Shown: positions 41,162 to 51,893, numbered from the stretch's first letter. The stretch is 64,000 nucleotides of DNA from Mycoplasma sp. ATU-Cv-703 (GCA_004011965.1 RYZV01000001.1:445726-509725), one strand, 5' to 3'. Numbers and translations are program-made. The notes: generated by a model from the sequence alone, not told the origin.

Positions 41162-42088
41162 ATGAGACAGCAACAGTTGATGGGGATCGGTAATTTTAAC
41201 AATGTTCCTCGTCCCAAGGATTTGTGAAAGAACGAAAAAAATCGTTACCGACACTGGATTATTTTGTTCGGAATCGGTTTTTTGGTAATTTTAGCGATCC
41301 ATTTAACTGGCACAATTTTGAACATTTTAGACCGTGATTCCATCGTCAACAATTTAGAGCAACTTTTTCGCGAAAGTTATCCTCACCAAGCTGACAATGT
41401 TTACTCAGAGCTAGCTAACCGCAAATTCACGATTGATTATTTGACATTGCCAATCGTTTTGATTTCCGTCATTTTAGTCGGTCTCACGCTTTACTTAATT
41501 ACCGTCACGCGCTCTTACCGCCGTCACTCTTTTTCTTACATTTCCACTTTGTCAATTTACATAATTGGCGGCGGGGCTTTGATGGCCTTTGTCCAAGTGA
41601 TCATGATGCTTTTGCGAATTCGATCTGTTTTTGACACGGCAGGCTCAATTTTCCAGTTTGTTAACTTCTTTGTCGTGATCGGAGTCTGGTGCACTTGCGC
41701 GGTCAAAGTTAACGCCATTCGTAAACAATTCAGTTTTTCCGAGTATGTGGAACGTCTACGTCATGACGAGCGCTTTATTCAGTGGCAGCAGCAAATGGAA
41801 CAAGCGGTTCGCGAAGGACGAGGAATTAATCCCTTAGCTCCTTTTGCGCCCTCAGTTGACCAGCCTGTAACCACTAATCTCAAAGAGCCAACTGCTCCAG
41901 CGCCCAAGGCAACCAAACCAGCAGTTAATCAAACCGAGGAACCCAAAAACTTACGGGCTTCCCGTCTCAAAACTCTCAAGGTTGATGAGCTACGCGAAAT
42001 TGCTAAAAAGCTTTCCATTTTCGGCTCCGAAACAATGAACAAAGAAGAACTTGTGAGTCACATTTTGCGCGTGACATCGGGTCGCTAG
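41162..42088 (+). CDS. Four-helix membrane protein with C-terminal Rho_N/SAP-like domain
   Basis: This 308-residue protein has helices at about residues 33-53, 93-116, 127-150 and 163-182. A Gln/Glu/Arg-rich cytoplasmic segment (RLRHDERFIQWQQQMEQAVREG) and a Pro/Thr/Ala-rich linker follow. The last about 45 residues (RLKTLKVDELREIAKKL...MNKEELVSHIL) have the pattern of the Rho N-terminal/SAP helix-extended-helix fold, which binds nucleic acid. A membrane-tethered nucleic-acid-binding protein is inferred. TGA at 41225 is Trp. ATG 41162 follows AGGGGG. Confidence 0.75.
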
Positions 42089-42101
42089 AAAATCGTCCCA
42101 A

Positions 42102-42134
42102 AACCGGTTAGTTAAACCGGTTAGGCAATTTTTT
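42102..42134 (+). terminator. Rho-independent terminator before rpsL
   Basis: AACCGGTT (42102-42109) and AACCGGTT (42115-42122) form a perfect 8-bp stem with a 5-nt loop. T6 at 42129-42134 follows six bases later. It ends the transcript of the Rho_N-like membrane protein gene. Confidence 0.8.
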
Positions 42135-42155
42135 GATACACGGGGTTAGTTGTTG

Positions 42156-42161
42156 TATAAT
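42156..42161 (+). promoter_or_regulatory. -10 box (TATAAT) of rpsL-rpsG-fusA
   Basis: TATAAT, 44 nt before the ATG. The leader contains TTGAC and AAAGGAA, partly like the L21 and L11 leaders. Confidence 0.55.
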
Positions 42162-42205
42162 CAGCAGTACTCATTTGACTTGATCGGAAAAAAGAAAGGA
42201 ATTTA

Positions 42206-42625
42206 ATGCCGACAATTAACCAATTAGTTACTTTTGGTCGCGAGCGAAAAAAGAAGAAAGGCAAAGCGCCTACGCTCGGTTACGGCTATAACTCGTTGCA
42301 AAAAAGAGTGACCCGCAACCCGTCACCTTTTAAACGCGGAGTTTGCACTAGGGTCGGGACTATGACGCCCAAAAAGCCCAACTCGGCGCTGCGTAAGTAC
42401 GCCCGTGTCAAACTTTCCAACGGAATCGAAGTAACGGCTTACATTCCTGGTGAGGGTCACAACTTGCAGGAGCACTCGGTCGTTTTAATTAGAGGCGGAA
42501 GAGTTAAGGATTTGCCCGGAGTTCGTTACACGATTGTGCGAGGAACCCAAGACACAGCCGGAGTTAACAAACGAAAACAAGGTCGCTCACGCTACGGCAC
42601 TAAAAAACCGAAAGATAAGAAGTAG
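42206..42625 (+). CDS. rpsL: 30S ribosomal protein S12
   Basis: This 139-residue protein has the decoding-centre core: [83 protein letters not shown]. It begins the S12-S7-EF-G operon; no tuf follows here. AAAGGAA precedes ATG. Confidence 0.98.
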   Translation: MPTINQLVTFGRERKKKKGKAPTLGYGYNSLQKRVTRNPSPFKRGVCTRVGTMTPKKPNSALRKYARVKLSNGIEVTAYIPGEGHNLQEHSVVLIRGGRVKDLPGVRYTIVRGTQDTAGVNKRKQGRSRYGTKKPKDKK

Positions 42626-42636
42626 GGAGGAGAAAT

Positions 42637-43107
42637 ATGTCACGAAAAAACCGCGCTCCAGTCCGATCAGTCTTACCAGACTTAGTTTTTAATTCAAAAG
42701 TGATTACAAAGTTAATCAACACGATTATGAAAAAAGGTAAGAAAGTTTTGGCGCAGAAAGTTCTTTACCGCTCGTTTGATTTAGTCAAGGAAAAAACCAA
42801 CCAAGACCCGATGGAAGTCTTTAAAAAGGCAATTGAAAACATCACTCCTCAACTTGAAGTGCGCACTCGCCGAATTGGTGGAGCTAACTACCAAGTGCCA
42901 GTTGAAGTAACCGAACGTCGGAAAATGGCTTTATCGCTGCGCTGGCTAGTTAAGTACGCCGTTTTGCGCTCGGAAAAAACGATTGAAGTCAAACTTGCTA
43001 ACGAAATTATTGACGCTTCCAAAGGAGTCGGAGGAGCCGTCAAGAAAAAAGACGAAAGCCACCGCATGGCCGAAGCTAACCGCGCTTTTGCCCACTACCG
43101 CTGGTAA
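42637..43107 (+). CDS. rpsG: 30S ribosomal protein S7
   Basis: This 156-residue protein has [43 protein letters not shown] and [13 protein letters not shown], all S7. AGGGAGGAG precedes the ATG, 11 nt after rpsL. Confidence 0.98.
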   Translation: MSRKNRAPVRSVLPDLVFNSKVITKLINTIMKKGKKVLAQKVLYRSFDLVKEKTNQDPMEVFKKAIENITPQLEVRTRRIGGANYQVPVEVTERRKMALSLRWLVKYAVLRSEKTIEVKLANEIIDASKGVGGAVKKKDESHRMAEANRAFAHYRW

Positions 43108-43122
43108 AAATAGGAAACTGAC

Positions 43123-45222
43123 ATGGCTAGAAAATATCCCATTCAAGATTATCGCAACATTGGTATCATGGCTCACATTGACGCCGGTAAAACAACCACA
43201 ACCGAACGGATTCTTTTCCACACCGGTAAAATTCACAAAATTGGTGAGACCCACACGGGTGAATCACAAATGGACTGAATGGAACAGGAACAAGAACGTG
43301 GTATCACGATTACTTCGGCGGCTACGACAGCCTTTTGAAAAGACAAACGCGTTAACATCATCGACACCCCTGGTCACGTGGACTTCACCGTTGAAGTCGA
43401 ACGTTCTTTGCGGGTACTCGACGGAGCCATCGCTGTTTTAGATGCTCAGTCTGGTGTTGAACCCCAAACTGAAACTGTTTGACGTCAAGCCACCGACTAC
43501 CGGGTGCCGCGACTAGTTTTTGTTAATAAGATGGACAAAACTGGTGCCGATTTCCTTTTGGCGGTTGACTCGGTCAAAAAACGTCTCAACGGCAACGCGG
43601 TTCCGATCCAACTTAACATGGGCGTGGAAAATGACTTTAAAGGTGTGATTGACTTAGTGGCGATGCGCGCTTATGAGTTTAGCGGCGACGCTGAAGAAAA
43701 GGGTTACGATAATCCGCTTGAAATTCCGGCCGACCTTCTTTCGCAAGCCGAAGAATTGCGGCAAAAATTAATCGAAGCGGTCGCCGATTTTGACGAAAGT
43801 TTGCTCGTCAAAGTTTTAGAAGGTCAAAAAATCGAGGAGAAAGAACTTAAGTCCGCGATTCGAGCAGCAACTTTAACGGGCGATTTTTACCCGGTAGTTT
43901 GTGGCAGTGCCTTTAAAAACAAAGGGATTAAACCGCTTTTAGACGCCGTAATTGATTACTTGCCTTCACCAGTTGACATTCCTCCGGCCAAAGGTCATGA
44001 CGAACAGGGCAACGAAGTGATTTGCAAAGCGAGCGATGATGAGAATTTCGTGGCGCTTGCCTTTAAAATCATGTCTGACCCTTACGTTGGTTCGCTGACT
44101 TTCTTCCGTGTTTACTCAGGAGTGCTAAAAAAAGGTACTTACATTTTTAACACTACTAAAGACGAGAAAGAACGAATGGGTCGCATCTTGCAAATGCACG
44201 CCAACAACCGCGAGGAAATTGACGAGGTTTACGCGGGCGACATTGCGGCCGCGGTTGGTCTAAAGTCAACTACCACGGGTGACACGCTCGTGTCTGACAA
44301 AGGACCGAAAGTAATTTTGGAGAAAATGAATTTTCCCGAACCAGTTATTTCGCTCGCCTTAGAGCCAACTTCCAAAGCTGCGACGGAAAAACTTTCCCTT
44401 GGTCTACAAAAACTAGCTAACGAGGATCCGACTTTTAAAACTTACACCGACCATGAAACTGGTCAAACTATTATCGCCGGCATGGGTGAACTCCACTTGG
44501 AAATTATCGTTGACCGACTAAAAAGAGAGCACGGGGTTGAAGCTAACGTTGGTAAACCGCAAGTTTCTTACCGGGAAACGATTACTAAAACTGCTGACGT
44601 GGAAGGTAAACACATTAAACAGTCGGGTGGTCGCGGACAATACGGTCACGTTTGGTTTAAGTTTGAACCAAATCCTGACGGCGGTTTTGTTTTTGTTGAC
44701 AAAATTGTGGGCGGTAAAATTCCTAAGGAATACATTAAAGCGATTGAAGCTGGACTAAAAGCCAAGATGGAAAGTGGTGTTTTAGCTGGCTATCCTCTAA
44801 TTGACTTAAAGGCGACTCTTTTTGACGGATCTTACCACGAGGTTGACTCTTCTGAAATGGCTTACAAAATCGCCGCTTCAAAAGCTCTGACAAACGGTAA
44901 AGACGCGATTGGTTTAGTTTTATTAGAACCGATCATGGATGTTTCAGTCGTTGTGCCCGAAGCTTACTTTGGGGACGTGATGGGCGACATTTCCCGTCGT
45001 CGCGGTCAAGTGCGCGAAAACGAACTTCGTTCAGATGGTGTGCAAATCATTAAAGCGCACGTGCCGCTCGCAGAAATGTTTGGTTATGCGACCGATTTAC
45101 GCTCAATGACAGCCGGTCGGGGAACTTACCAAATGTACTTTGACCATTACGAAAAAGTGCCGGCTAACATTTCCCAAGAAATCGTTAAAAAAAGAAATTT
45201 CGAACATAAGTCAGCTAGTTAG
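43123..45222 (+). CDS. fusA: Elongation factor G
   Basis: This 699-residue translocase GTPase has G1 [14 protein letters not shown], the Trp of [16 protein letters not shown] and other TGA-coded Trp (AFWKD, VWRQATDY) in universally conserved places. This is direct evidence for UGA as Trp. G3 DTPGHVDFT and G4 NKMDK are present. Domain [28 protein letters not shown] follows. Starting the frame at the first full ORF without TGA would lose the first 120 residues. Confidence 0.98.
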
Positions 45223-45241
45223 ATTTAGGTTCTGTGCGTGG

Positions 45242-45247
45242 TATAAT
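45242..45247 (+). promoter_or_regulatory. -10 box (TATAAT) of the BI-1-like gene
   Basis: TATAAT, 20 nt before ATG 45268. AAAGGA lies between. Confidence 0.5.
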
Positions 45248-45267
45248 CGTTTCAAAAAGGATAACCT

Positions 45268-46059
45268 ATGAAACTATTTAGTCAAATCAAAACTCATCCG
45301 ACGACCGAAGTTGCTCTGTTAACCCGCGTTTTCACTTGGGTCGCCGTTTCGTTTGGTCTTATTTGCTTAGTCGCGGTCAGCGCGGCGTTAGTTGTTGACG
45401 CGACTGGCGTTTTGAAAGATCTTGGTCGCTACAACTTTGAGGTTTACTCAATGTTCCGGGCAACTTCGTCCGCTATGAGAAGGCTATTTTACCTCATGAT
45501 CTCTTCCAACGTTTTGATCATGGTTTCGTTTATTCTCTCGTTAATTTGGCTTTTTAACTGGCAACGCGCTTCCCAGAAAATGATCTACTCGGTTTACTTT
45601 CTTTACATTTTGAGTACGGGGTTAGGTTTTGGAGTCTTTTTTGCTTTGTTAAGAGCAATTGAACTGGTCGCTATTTTTGGTGTCAGCACCTTAATTTTTG
45701 GTGCGATGGCTTTAGTTGGTTGGTACGCTAAAGATTTGAGCAAACTAAGACCTTTCATCATAACCGCCGCCGTTCTCTACTTTGTTTTCGCGATGGTTGA
45801 AGTTGTGCTTTACATGATGGGAATTTTTTCGGACACAATTTACCTAATTGTAACTTTGCTCTTAACCTTCTTTGTCCTAGCTAACTCGGCTTACCAAATT
45901 TGGGTTTTGCGTCGCACATCGGAGTTTTACCGCGACACGCTAGCTTACCAAAGCGACTTTGCTTTTCGTTTTATCGCATTCATGAGTTTTCAAATTTTAG
46001 TTTCCTACGTCACGCTTTTAATGACGGTTTTGCGTTGGTATTTGTACATACGAAACTAG
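45268..46059 (+). CDS. Bax inhibitor-1/YccA-like membrane protein
   Basis: This 263-residue protein has about seven helices. TRVFTWVAVSFGLICLVAVSAALVV, YFLYILSTGLGFGVFFALL and STLIFGAMALVGWYAKDLSKLRPFI follow the BI-1 (UPF0005) pattern, including the conserved (Y/A)xxKDLSKL segment. Family members are calcium-leak or stress-related membrane proteins. The C-terminal part is longer than usual. No TGA. Stop overlaps the next minus gene by CTAG. Confidence 0.72.
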   Translation: MKLFSQIKTHPTTEVALLTRVFTWVAVSFGLICLVAVSAALVVDATGVLKDLGRYNFEVYSMFRATSSAMRRLFYLMISSNVLIMVSFILSLIWLFNWQRASQKMIYSVYFLYILSTGLGFGVFFALLRAIELVAIFGVSTLIFGAMALVGWYAKDLSKLRPFIITAAVLYFVFAMVEVVLYMMGIFSDTIYLIVTLLLTFFVLANSAYQIWVLRRTSEFYRDTLAYQSDFAFRFIAFMSFQILVSYVTLLMTVLRWYLYIRN

Positions 46060-46787
46060 CGTTTGTTGGTGTCAAGGTAATTTTTAATTCAGTCCACTTC
46101 AAAAGGAATTTCTGGTTGAGCGTAAGCTCAAAGCAGCGTTAAGTAGTGGCAAAACCGCTGGTAGCGTTTGAGAATTAAAGGCTCAACCACGCGATCAGCG
46201 TTTTTTTCGTAAGCGGTTAAAAAAACTTCGCTTTGCGCTGGACTTAACCGGGCTGATTCGATTCAAAAAGCTAAGTCAAAGTAAAAGTCTCCAAGCGTGG
46301 CGTATTCCCAGTCGACTAACCAAAGTTTACCCTTAGCATCTCGAAGCACATTCTCGGGTCAAACGTCGTTATGCGAGGGGTAGACATTTTTCATTTTGGC
46401 TAGGAGACTGATCATTTCACGGTAGTAGTTTTCAATTTGCGGTACCCGCAAATTTTTGTTGTGGATAATTTTGAGGTAAGTGTGAAGTCGACGTCGCAAG
46501 TTGTTAGGCGGAAATTTCAGTTGGCTCTGGTGAATTTGGGCCAGCATCTTTGCGACTTTGGTAAGTTCTAAATCGCTTGGATCGTGTAAATGCTCAGTTT
46601 TACCCAAGTACTGCCAAACGCTTTTTTCGGAATCATCTTGCTTTAAACGCGGCACGAAAGCAAACTGCTGAGTCAGCGAGTAGTCAATTCGGTGGTTAAA
46701 CTGGTTGGTGTTTTTCAAAACAACGAAGTTATTTTTCTCAACGTACTTATCGTTAGTGTGACCAACTGCGATTTTTATTTTTGCCAT
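46056..46787 (-). CDS. Choline/ethanolamine kinase-like phosphotransferase (LicA-like)
   Basis: This 243-residue protein has the APH-fold catalytic motif SHNDVWPENVL (Brenner-type HxD-x4-N) and LWLVDWEYATLGDFYFDLAFW, whose Asp binds magnesium, as in LicA choline kinases. The N-terminal lobe is short. ATG 46787 is the start because the first in-frame ATG (46799) lies inside the -10 TATAAT box. Five TGA codons are Trp. Substrate unproved: choline or other small alcohol. Confidence 0.82.
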
Positions 46788-46797
46788 GGCAGTTTCC

Positions 46798-46803
46798 ATT
46801 ATA
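46798..46803 (-). promoter_or_regulatory. -10 box (TATAAT) of the choline-kinase-like gene
   Basis: The minus-strand box overlaps an upstream ATG (46799). The second ATG (46787) is 10 nt away. Confidence 0.5.
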
Positions 46804-46840
46804 AAAAAATCCCTGGCCTAGGTTCAATTTTAGTTGGCGT

Positions 46841-46846
46841 TATAAT
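46841..46846 (+). promoter_or_regulatory. -10 box (TATAAT) of ldhA
   Basis: TATAAT, 27 nt before ATG 46874; AAAGGA lies between. Confidence 0.5.
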
Positions 46847-46873
46847 GTTAATCACAAGCAAACAAAGGATCTG

Positions 46874-47914
46874 ATGAAAATCGCAATTTTTGACGCTCGT
46901 CCTTATGATGAAAAAACCTTTACCCGCGTGAACCGGCAATTTCGCCATAAACTAACTTTTTTTGATGTAACTTTATCGCCTAAAACGGTCAATCTAGCCG
47001 CTGGTCACCAAGCTGTCTGCGGCTTTGTTAACACGGTTGGTTCAGCCGCGGTTTTACGCAAACTCAGCGCGCTAGGTGTTAAAGTTTGGCTTCAACGTTC
47101 AATGGGTTACGAACAAATTGATTTAGCCGAAGCTCAAAAACTGGGCATTGCCGTCTTTAGAGTCGCCAATTACTCGGCTGAATCGGTGGCTGAACACGCC
47201 TTAACTTTGATGCTGGCCGTTAATCGCAAACTGCCGATTGTCAAAGCGCGCAACTCAAAGTGAAATTTTTCGCTGGTCGGACTGCAAGCTTTAATGGTTA
47301 AAAATTCGGTTGTCGGGATTGTTGGAGCTGGCAAAATCGGACTTAGTTTGATTAGAATTTTAAACGCCATGGGAGCGCGCACGCTCGTTTTTGACCAGTA
47401 CGCTCGCAAGAGTTTTCCCGAGCACGCGAGCGACTACGGTTTTACTTACGTTTCTTTGAATCGCCTTCTCACTCAATCCGACTTTATCTCGCTCCACGCT
47501 CCTTTAACCGAAACAACCTACCACATGTTTGACAAGGAAGTTTTTAAAAAAGTCAAACCCGGCCTTATTTTAGTTAATTGCGCTCGGGGTGAGTTAGTCA
47601 AAACTAAGGACTTAGTTTGAGCGCTTAAAAAAGGGATTGTGGCCGGCGCTGGACTAGATGTGCTTGAGCGCGAACGCGAGAGATTTTTTTACGATTTGCA
47701 AACTCGTTCTAAAAGGCTGGCCAAGGAAGACCCGGATTGAAATTACTTACTCCAAGCCGAGAACGTGATTGTTAGCGCTCACCAAGCTTATTTTACTAGC
47801 GCAGCTCTAGATCAAATCGCGGCCATTACTTTGCAAAACGCGAGCGCGGCTGAAAAAGGCGAACTAACCCAGGCCTTGGTTTTAAAATCAGACGGCACGG
47901 TTATTAATGGCTAA
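46874..47914 (+). CDS. ldhA: D-lactate dehydrogenase (2-hydroxyacid dehydrogenase family)
   Basis: This 346-residue enzyme reduces pyruvate to D-lactate with NADH. The fold is the D-2-hydroxyacid type. RVANYSAESVAEHALTLML, Rossmann GIVGAGKIGLSLI, NCARGELVKT (catalytic Arg), GAGLDVLERERE (Glu) and SAHQAYFTSAAL (catalytic His) match the E. coli LdhA subgroup. Mycoplasmas more often use L-LDH. Three TGA codons are Trp. The last codons overlap coaD by 8 nt. Confidence 0.9.
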
Positions 47915-48329
47915 ATTTCAAACTCAGCGCGCCATTTTAGCTGGTTCTTTTGACCCGTGGCACGAAGGGCACCAGTCGGTGCTAGAAGCCGGGCTGGAAA
48001 TTTTTACCCAAGTAATTGTTTTAGTCGCTAACAACCCGGCTAAAAAGCAAACTCCAATGTCGCTGCGCTTGGCGCAAGTTCAAAAAAAAGTCCGTCATCC
48101 ACGTGCGGTGGTCAAATCGCTGACTCAAGGCTACGTGGCTGACTTTGCTCGCCAGGCCGGAATCAACTTTTTAATTCGCGGTGTCCGCGGCGATGCTGAC
48201 TGAAATTATGAGCGTGAACTATCCTTAGCTAACCAAAAAATTAACCCCGATTTAAAGACGATTTTTTTCTTAGCTAAACCAGAACAAGCTAGTCTGTCTA
48301 GTTCGGCTTTGCGACCAAACATCGATTAG
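47907..48329 (+). CDS. coaD: Phosphopantetheine adenylyltransferase
   Basis: This 140-residue enzyme makes dephospho-CoA. GSFDPWHEGHQSVL is the HxGH nucleotidyltransferase motif, and IRGVRGDADWNYERELSLANQKINP matches CoaD. SLSSSALR is the late SSS motif. It is about 20 residues shorter than usual at the C-terminus. TGA at 48201 is Trp. Confidence 0.92.
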
Positions 48330-48337
48330 GCTTTTAG

Positions 48338-48343
48338 TACAAT
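48338..48343 (+). promoter_or_regulatory. -10 box (TACAAT) of valS
   Basis: It overlaps an upstream ATG (48342) and is 10 nt before ATG 48354. Confidence 0.4.
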
Positions 48344-48353
48344 GATTAGTAAG

Positions 48354-50837
48354 ATGGAAGTAAAGTATGACCACCGCTTAGTCGAAAAAGGTCGAGCTCT
48401 GAAATGGGTTAGACAAGGTTATTTTTCAACCCATCAGCCTAGTTTAAAAAAGTTCAGTTTAATTTTGCCCCCTCCGAACGTGACGGGCGAACTTCACCTG
48501 GGCCACGCCTGAAACGCTTACATCCAAGACACGCTAGTTCGCTTCAAGAAACTCGAAGGTTATGATGTTTTATGGCTGCCCGCGGTTGATCACGCCGGCA
48601 TTGCCACCCAAGTCAGAGTCGAGCAGCACCTTTTTAAAGTGCAAAAAACCACCCGTCATGAACTGGGTCGCGCGAAGTTTATCAAAGAGGTGTGGAAGTG
48701 AAAAAATCTCTACGCTCAAAAAATTGTTGACCAGTGGCAAAAACTTGGTTTAGCGCTTGATTATAACCACCAAAAATTTACCATGGATGAGGACCTTGTC
48801 CAAGCGGTAAACCAAGCTTTTATCACTCTTTACCAGCGCAAATTGATTTACCGCGGAATTCGCGCGATTAATTGGGACCCCAAACTTCAAACGGTCATTT
48901 CTAACATTGAAGTAGAAAACCGTCCCGTCGCCAGCAAAATGTACTACTTTGAGTACGTTTTAGTTGACGGCATCAAAAAATTGCTAGTAGCGACTACGCG
49001 CCCGGAAACAATGTTTTCCGACGTGGCCTTGGCCGTTAACCCCAGCGACAAACGCTATGCTTCTTTGGTCGGTCAAAAAGCGCTCAGCCCGCTAACAGGC
49101 GCAGTTTTGCCCATCATTGCCAGCACGCACGTAGAGCATCGCCGTGGCTCGGGCGTGATGAAAGTGTCGGCTCACGCGGCGGTTGACGTTGAAATTATCC
49201 AGGCCAACCGACTACCTTTAATTGAATCAATCGACCGCCAAGGCAAAATGAATTCTAACGCCCAAGATTTAGTTGGCTTAGACCGTTTTCAAGCTCGCAA
49301 GGTCGTGGTTGATCGTTTGAAAAAATCGGGCGCTTTAGTTAAAGAGGAAGACACCACTAGTTACGTCGGATTTTCTCAACGCTCAAACGAGGTGATTGAA
49401 ATTCTTGTCCAACCGCAGTGGTTCATTAAAATCGCTCCGCTTGCTCGCCGAGTTTTAGAAAATTTAGACTCAGCTCAGGGCAGTCAGTTTTTCCCTCCAC
49501 GTTTTAAAGGGGTGCTCAAAACGTGGGTTAAAAACGCGCACGACTGGACGATAAGTCGCCAACTTTGGTGAGGTCACCGGATTCCCGCCTGGTACTTAGG
49601 TGATAAAGTAAAAGTTCAAAGCGATTCGCCTGGTCCTGGTTGACGCCAAGACGAAGATGTGCTTGACACCTGATTTTCTTCGGCGCTTGGTCCGTTTAGT
49701 TTTCTTGGTTGACCGCGTAAAAAAACGCTTTTGCAAGACTACTACCCGCTCTCAATTTTGGTAACTGGTTATGACATTATCTTTTTCTGAGTTGCTCGGA
49801 TGTATTTTTTCGGGCTTGAGTTTACGGGTCAAACGCCTTTTCAAGCGGTGTTACTCAACGGATTAATTCGTGACGAAGAAGGTCAAAAAATGTCCAAATC
49901 ACGCGACAACGGCATTGATCCGACAAAGGTGGTTGACAAGTACGGATCCGACGCTTTGCGCTGGTTTTTGCTGACAAACTCAACGCCTGGGCAGGACATT
50001 CGTTTTTCGTACCAAAAAATTGCCGCCGCTTGGAACTTGCTCAACAAACTTTGAAACGTAAGTCGCTACATAATGCATGTAATGCCGCATACGTCAGTCC
50101 AAAAGCCGTCAGACACTGATTTATGAATCGAAAAACGTCTGGCTCTTTTAGCCAAGACATTGACCAAAAAGTTAGACCAGTACCAACTCACTTTGGCTGG
50201 GCAGGCGATTAGTCAATTCATTCAGGAAGATTTGTCGTCCTGGTACGTGGAGTTTAGTAAAACAGAACCTAATTACCACTTTGCTAGTCAAATACTAAGT
50301 CAACTTTTAGTGCTCGTTCACCCGTTTTTACCGTTTTTGAGCGATTACTTATTTGAAAAGTTGACCGGAGAAGAACTCTTAGAAAAATCTTGGCCAACTT
50401 TCAAAACTAGTCGCGACGTTTCTTACATTGACCGCGTCATCAGTTTGACCAGAGCGCTGAGAGAGTTTCGCGCACTTCACCAAATTAGTCACCGTCAAAA
50501 AATTTTTTACGACTCCGAAACTAAACTAAAAGACTCCGAAGAGAAGATGCTTAACCACTTAGTTAACGGAGAGAGAAAGACTAACCGCGATGTTTTGCTT
50601 TTGGCGGGCAGCGAAAAGATTTACGCGATTTTACCGGCCGAGCAAATTGAGCGTCAGAAGAAACGTCAGACCCAGCAACTGACTCATTTAGCGAGTGAAA
50701 TTAAACGCGCCGAAGACTTATTAGCTAACGTTAACTTCCAATCCAAGGCTCCGCGGGAAAAAGTCAAGCTAGAAAAAACCAAACTGGCTCAGTTAAAAGA
50801 TCAGCTCAAAAAACTTAAAAGTAATTTGTTGAATTAA
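48354..50837 (+). CDS. valS: Valyl-tRNA synthetase
   Basis: This 827-residue class I synthetase has the HIGH motif [14 protein letters not shown] and [12 protein letters not shown] near the N-terminus. The editing domain contains [29 protein letters not shown] is the catalytic loop, with Arg where most have Lys-Gly. The C-terminal helical domain and coiled coil ([24 protein letters not shown]) are complete. About fourteen TGA codons are Trp, more than in any other gene here. An upstream ATG (48342) overlaps a -10 box. Confidence 0.96.
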
Positions 50838-50860
50838 TGGTTAGTTTTTCTCAGAAAAGT

Positions 50861-50889
50861 TTGTCAACTAACTGAATAAATGTGATACC
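50861..50889 (+). promoter_or_regulatory. Possible promoter of the small RNA
   Basis: TTGTCA (50861-50866), 17 bp, then GATACC (50884-50889) in a TGTGATACC context. Transcription would begin about 50896, at the first base of the hairpin. Modest match only. Confidence 0.3.
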
Positions 50890-50895
50890 ATTCTA

Positions 50896-51023
50896 TTTGG
50901 GTCGCAAGACCCAAAGCATAAGTACACAACTCATTTTCAATTTCAGATAAGATTTTTATATCTCTTTTTTATTTTCATTTAGGTAACTTCATTTGTTTCG
51001 CCCTCTAACCCAGAGGGTTTTTT
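50896..51023 (+). ncRNA. Candidate small structured RNA of about 128 nt
   Basis: A perfect 8-bp hairpin TTTGGGTC-GCAA-GACCCAAA (50896-50915) with a GNRA tetraloop stands at the 5' side. An 85-nt A+U-rich middle has weak pairing (AGAT...ATCT). It ends in the terminator at 51001-51023. No long open frame. It does not match SRP RNA, tmRNA or a T-box as far as I can see. Whether it is transcribed is unknown. Confidence 0.35.
51001..51023 (+). terminator. Rho-independent terminator
   Basis: CCCTCT (51001-51006) and AGAGGG (51012-51017) pair over 6 bp with a 5-nt loop, followed by TTTTTT. It ends either valS or the candidate small RNA. Confidence 0.85.
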
Positions 51024-51043
51024 CTTACCCAATTGATAGTCTC

Positions 51044-51049
51044 TATAAT
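51044..51049 (+). promoter_or_regulatory. -10 box (TATAAT) of folD
   Basis: TATAAT is 10 nt before ATG 51060 with no ribosome-binding site between them. This excludes an upstream TTG (51033). Confidence 0.55.
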
Positions 51050-51059
51050 TGTCTTAATT

Positions 51060-51893
51060 ATGCAAACGCTTGATGGCCGCCAGTTAGCCCAAAAATTAAC
51101 TACCGAGTTAATTCAAAGAGTAAAACGCTTACCTTTTGCACCGCGTTTGGCGATTGTGCAAGTCGGCCATGACCCAACTTCTGAGCGGTACGTGCGAGCG
51201 AAAATAACTAAGGCTCAAGAGATTGGCATCAAGACTTTACACGTTCAAGTTAACTCAGAGATTAGCGAAAAAAAGTTGCTAGATTTGGTTAGAAAAAACT
51301 CACTCAGTGCCGAGGGATTAATTGTCCAATTGCCTTTGCCTAGCAAGGTTAACTCTAGACGCGTGCTTGACGCGGTGCCGCCTTGAAAAGATGTTGACGG
51401 GCTTTCTAGTTTAAATAAAAAGGTTATTCCGGCTACGCCGCGGGCTATCTTGGCACTTTTAGATTATTACGGCATCAAAATAGCTAACCGAACCGTGGTG
51501 GTTGTCGGTCAGTCGCTTTTAGTCGGAAGCCCTGTTAGCGACCTTTGCGAAAAAAAGGGTGCCCGCGTTATTCGGCTTGATAAAAACACGGGTATCGCCC
51601 AAGCCAAACTAGCTGACATTTTGATCGTGGCTACGGGCGTAGCATCTTTAATCAAAGCCGAGCACATTAAAAAGGGTGCGGTCATCATTGACGTGGGAAT
51701 TAATGAGGTCGGAGTTTTACCTAGTTTTAAAAAAGTGGTGGGCGACGTTGACAAAAAATCGGTTAAACACAAAGCAGGCGCTCTTTCGCCGGTGCCTTAC
51801 GGCGTGGGGCCAGTGACGATTTTAATGCTTTTAACTAACTTGGTTGAGCTAGTTGAGCAAGCCCAAAAGTCCGTTAGCACTAAAGTGCTATAA
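51060..51893 (+). CDS. folD: Bifunctional methylene-THF dehydrogenase/cyclohydrolase
   Basis: This 277-residue enzyme produces 10-formyl-THF. LAIVQVGHDPTSERYVRAK, GLIVQLPLPSKV, WKDVDGL (TGA Trp), VVVVGQSLLVGSPVSDL and PVPYGVGPVT are the FolD motifs; the last has Tyr where Gly is usual. The start follows from the promoter. The final codons STKVL and TAA lie within the CIRCE-like palindrome and the -10 box of hrcA. Confidence 0.94.

Larger units (their letters stand above)
50838..51059. other. AT-rich gap between valS and folD
   Basis: This holds a possible small RNA (next entries), a strong terminator and the folD promoter. No coding frame of note. It is clearly more A+T-rich than its surroundings. 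Confidence 0.5.

Noticed and set aside
42089..42205. A further operator made of the two AACCGGTT copies
   Set aside because: Position after a stop codon, with a T-tract following, is better explained by a terminator.
46797..46799. ATG as start of the choline-kinase-like gene
   Set aside because: It overlaps the -10 TATAAT; the next ATG (46787) fits the short spacing seen elsewhere.
50896..50915. SRP (4.5S) RNA, tmRNA or T-box for the GCAA hairpin
   Set aside because: The conserved SRP loop sequence, a tag-peptide frame and a T-box core are all missing. It is also downstream, not upstream, of valS.
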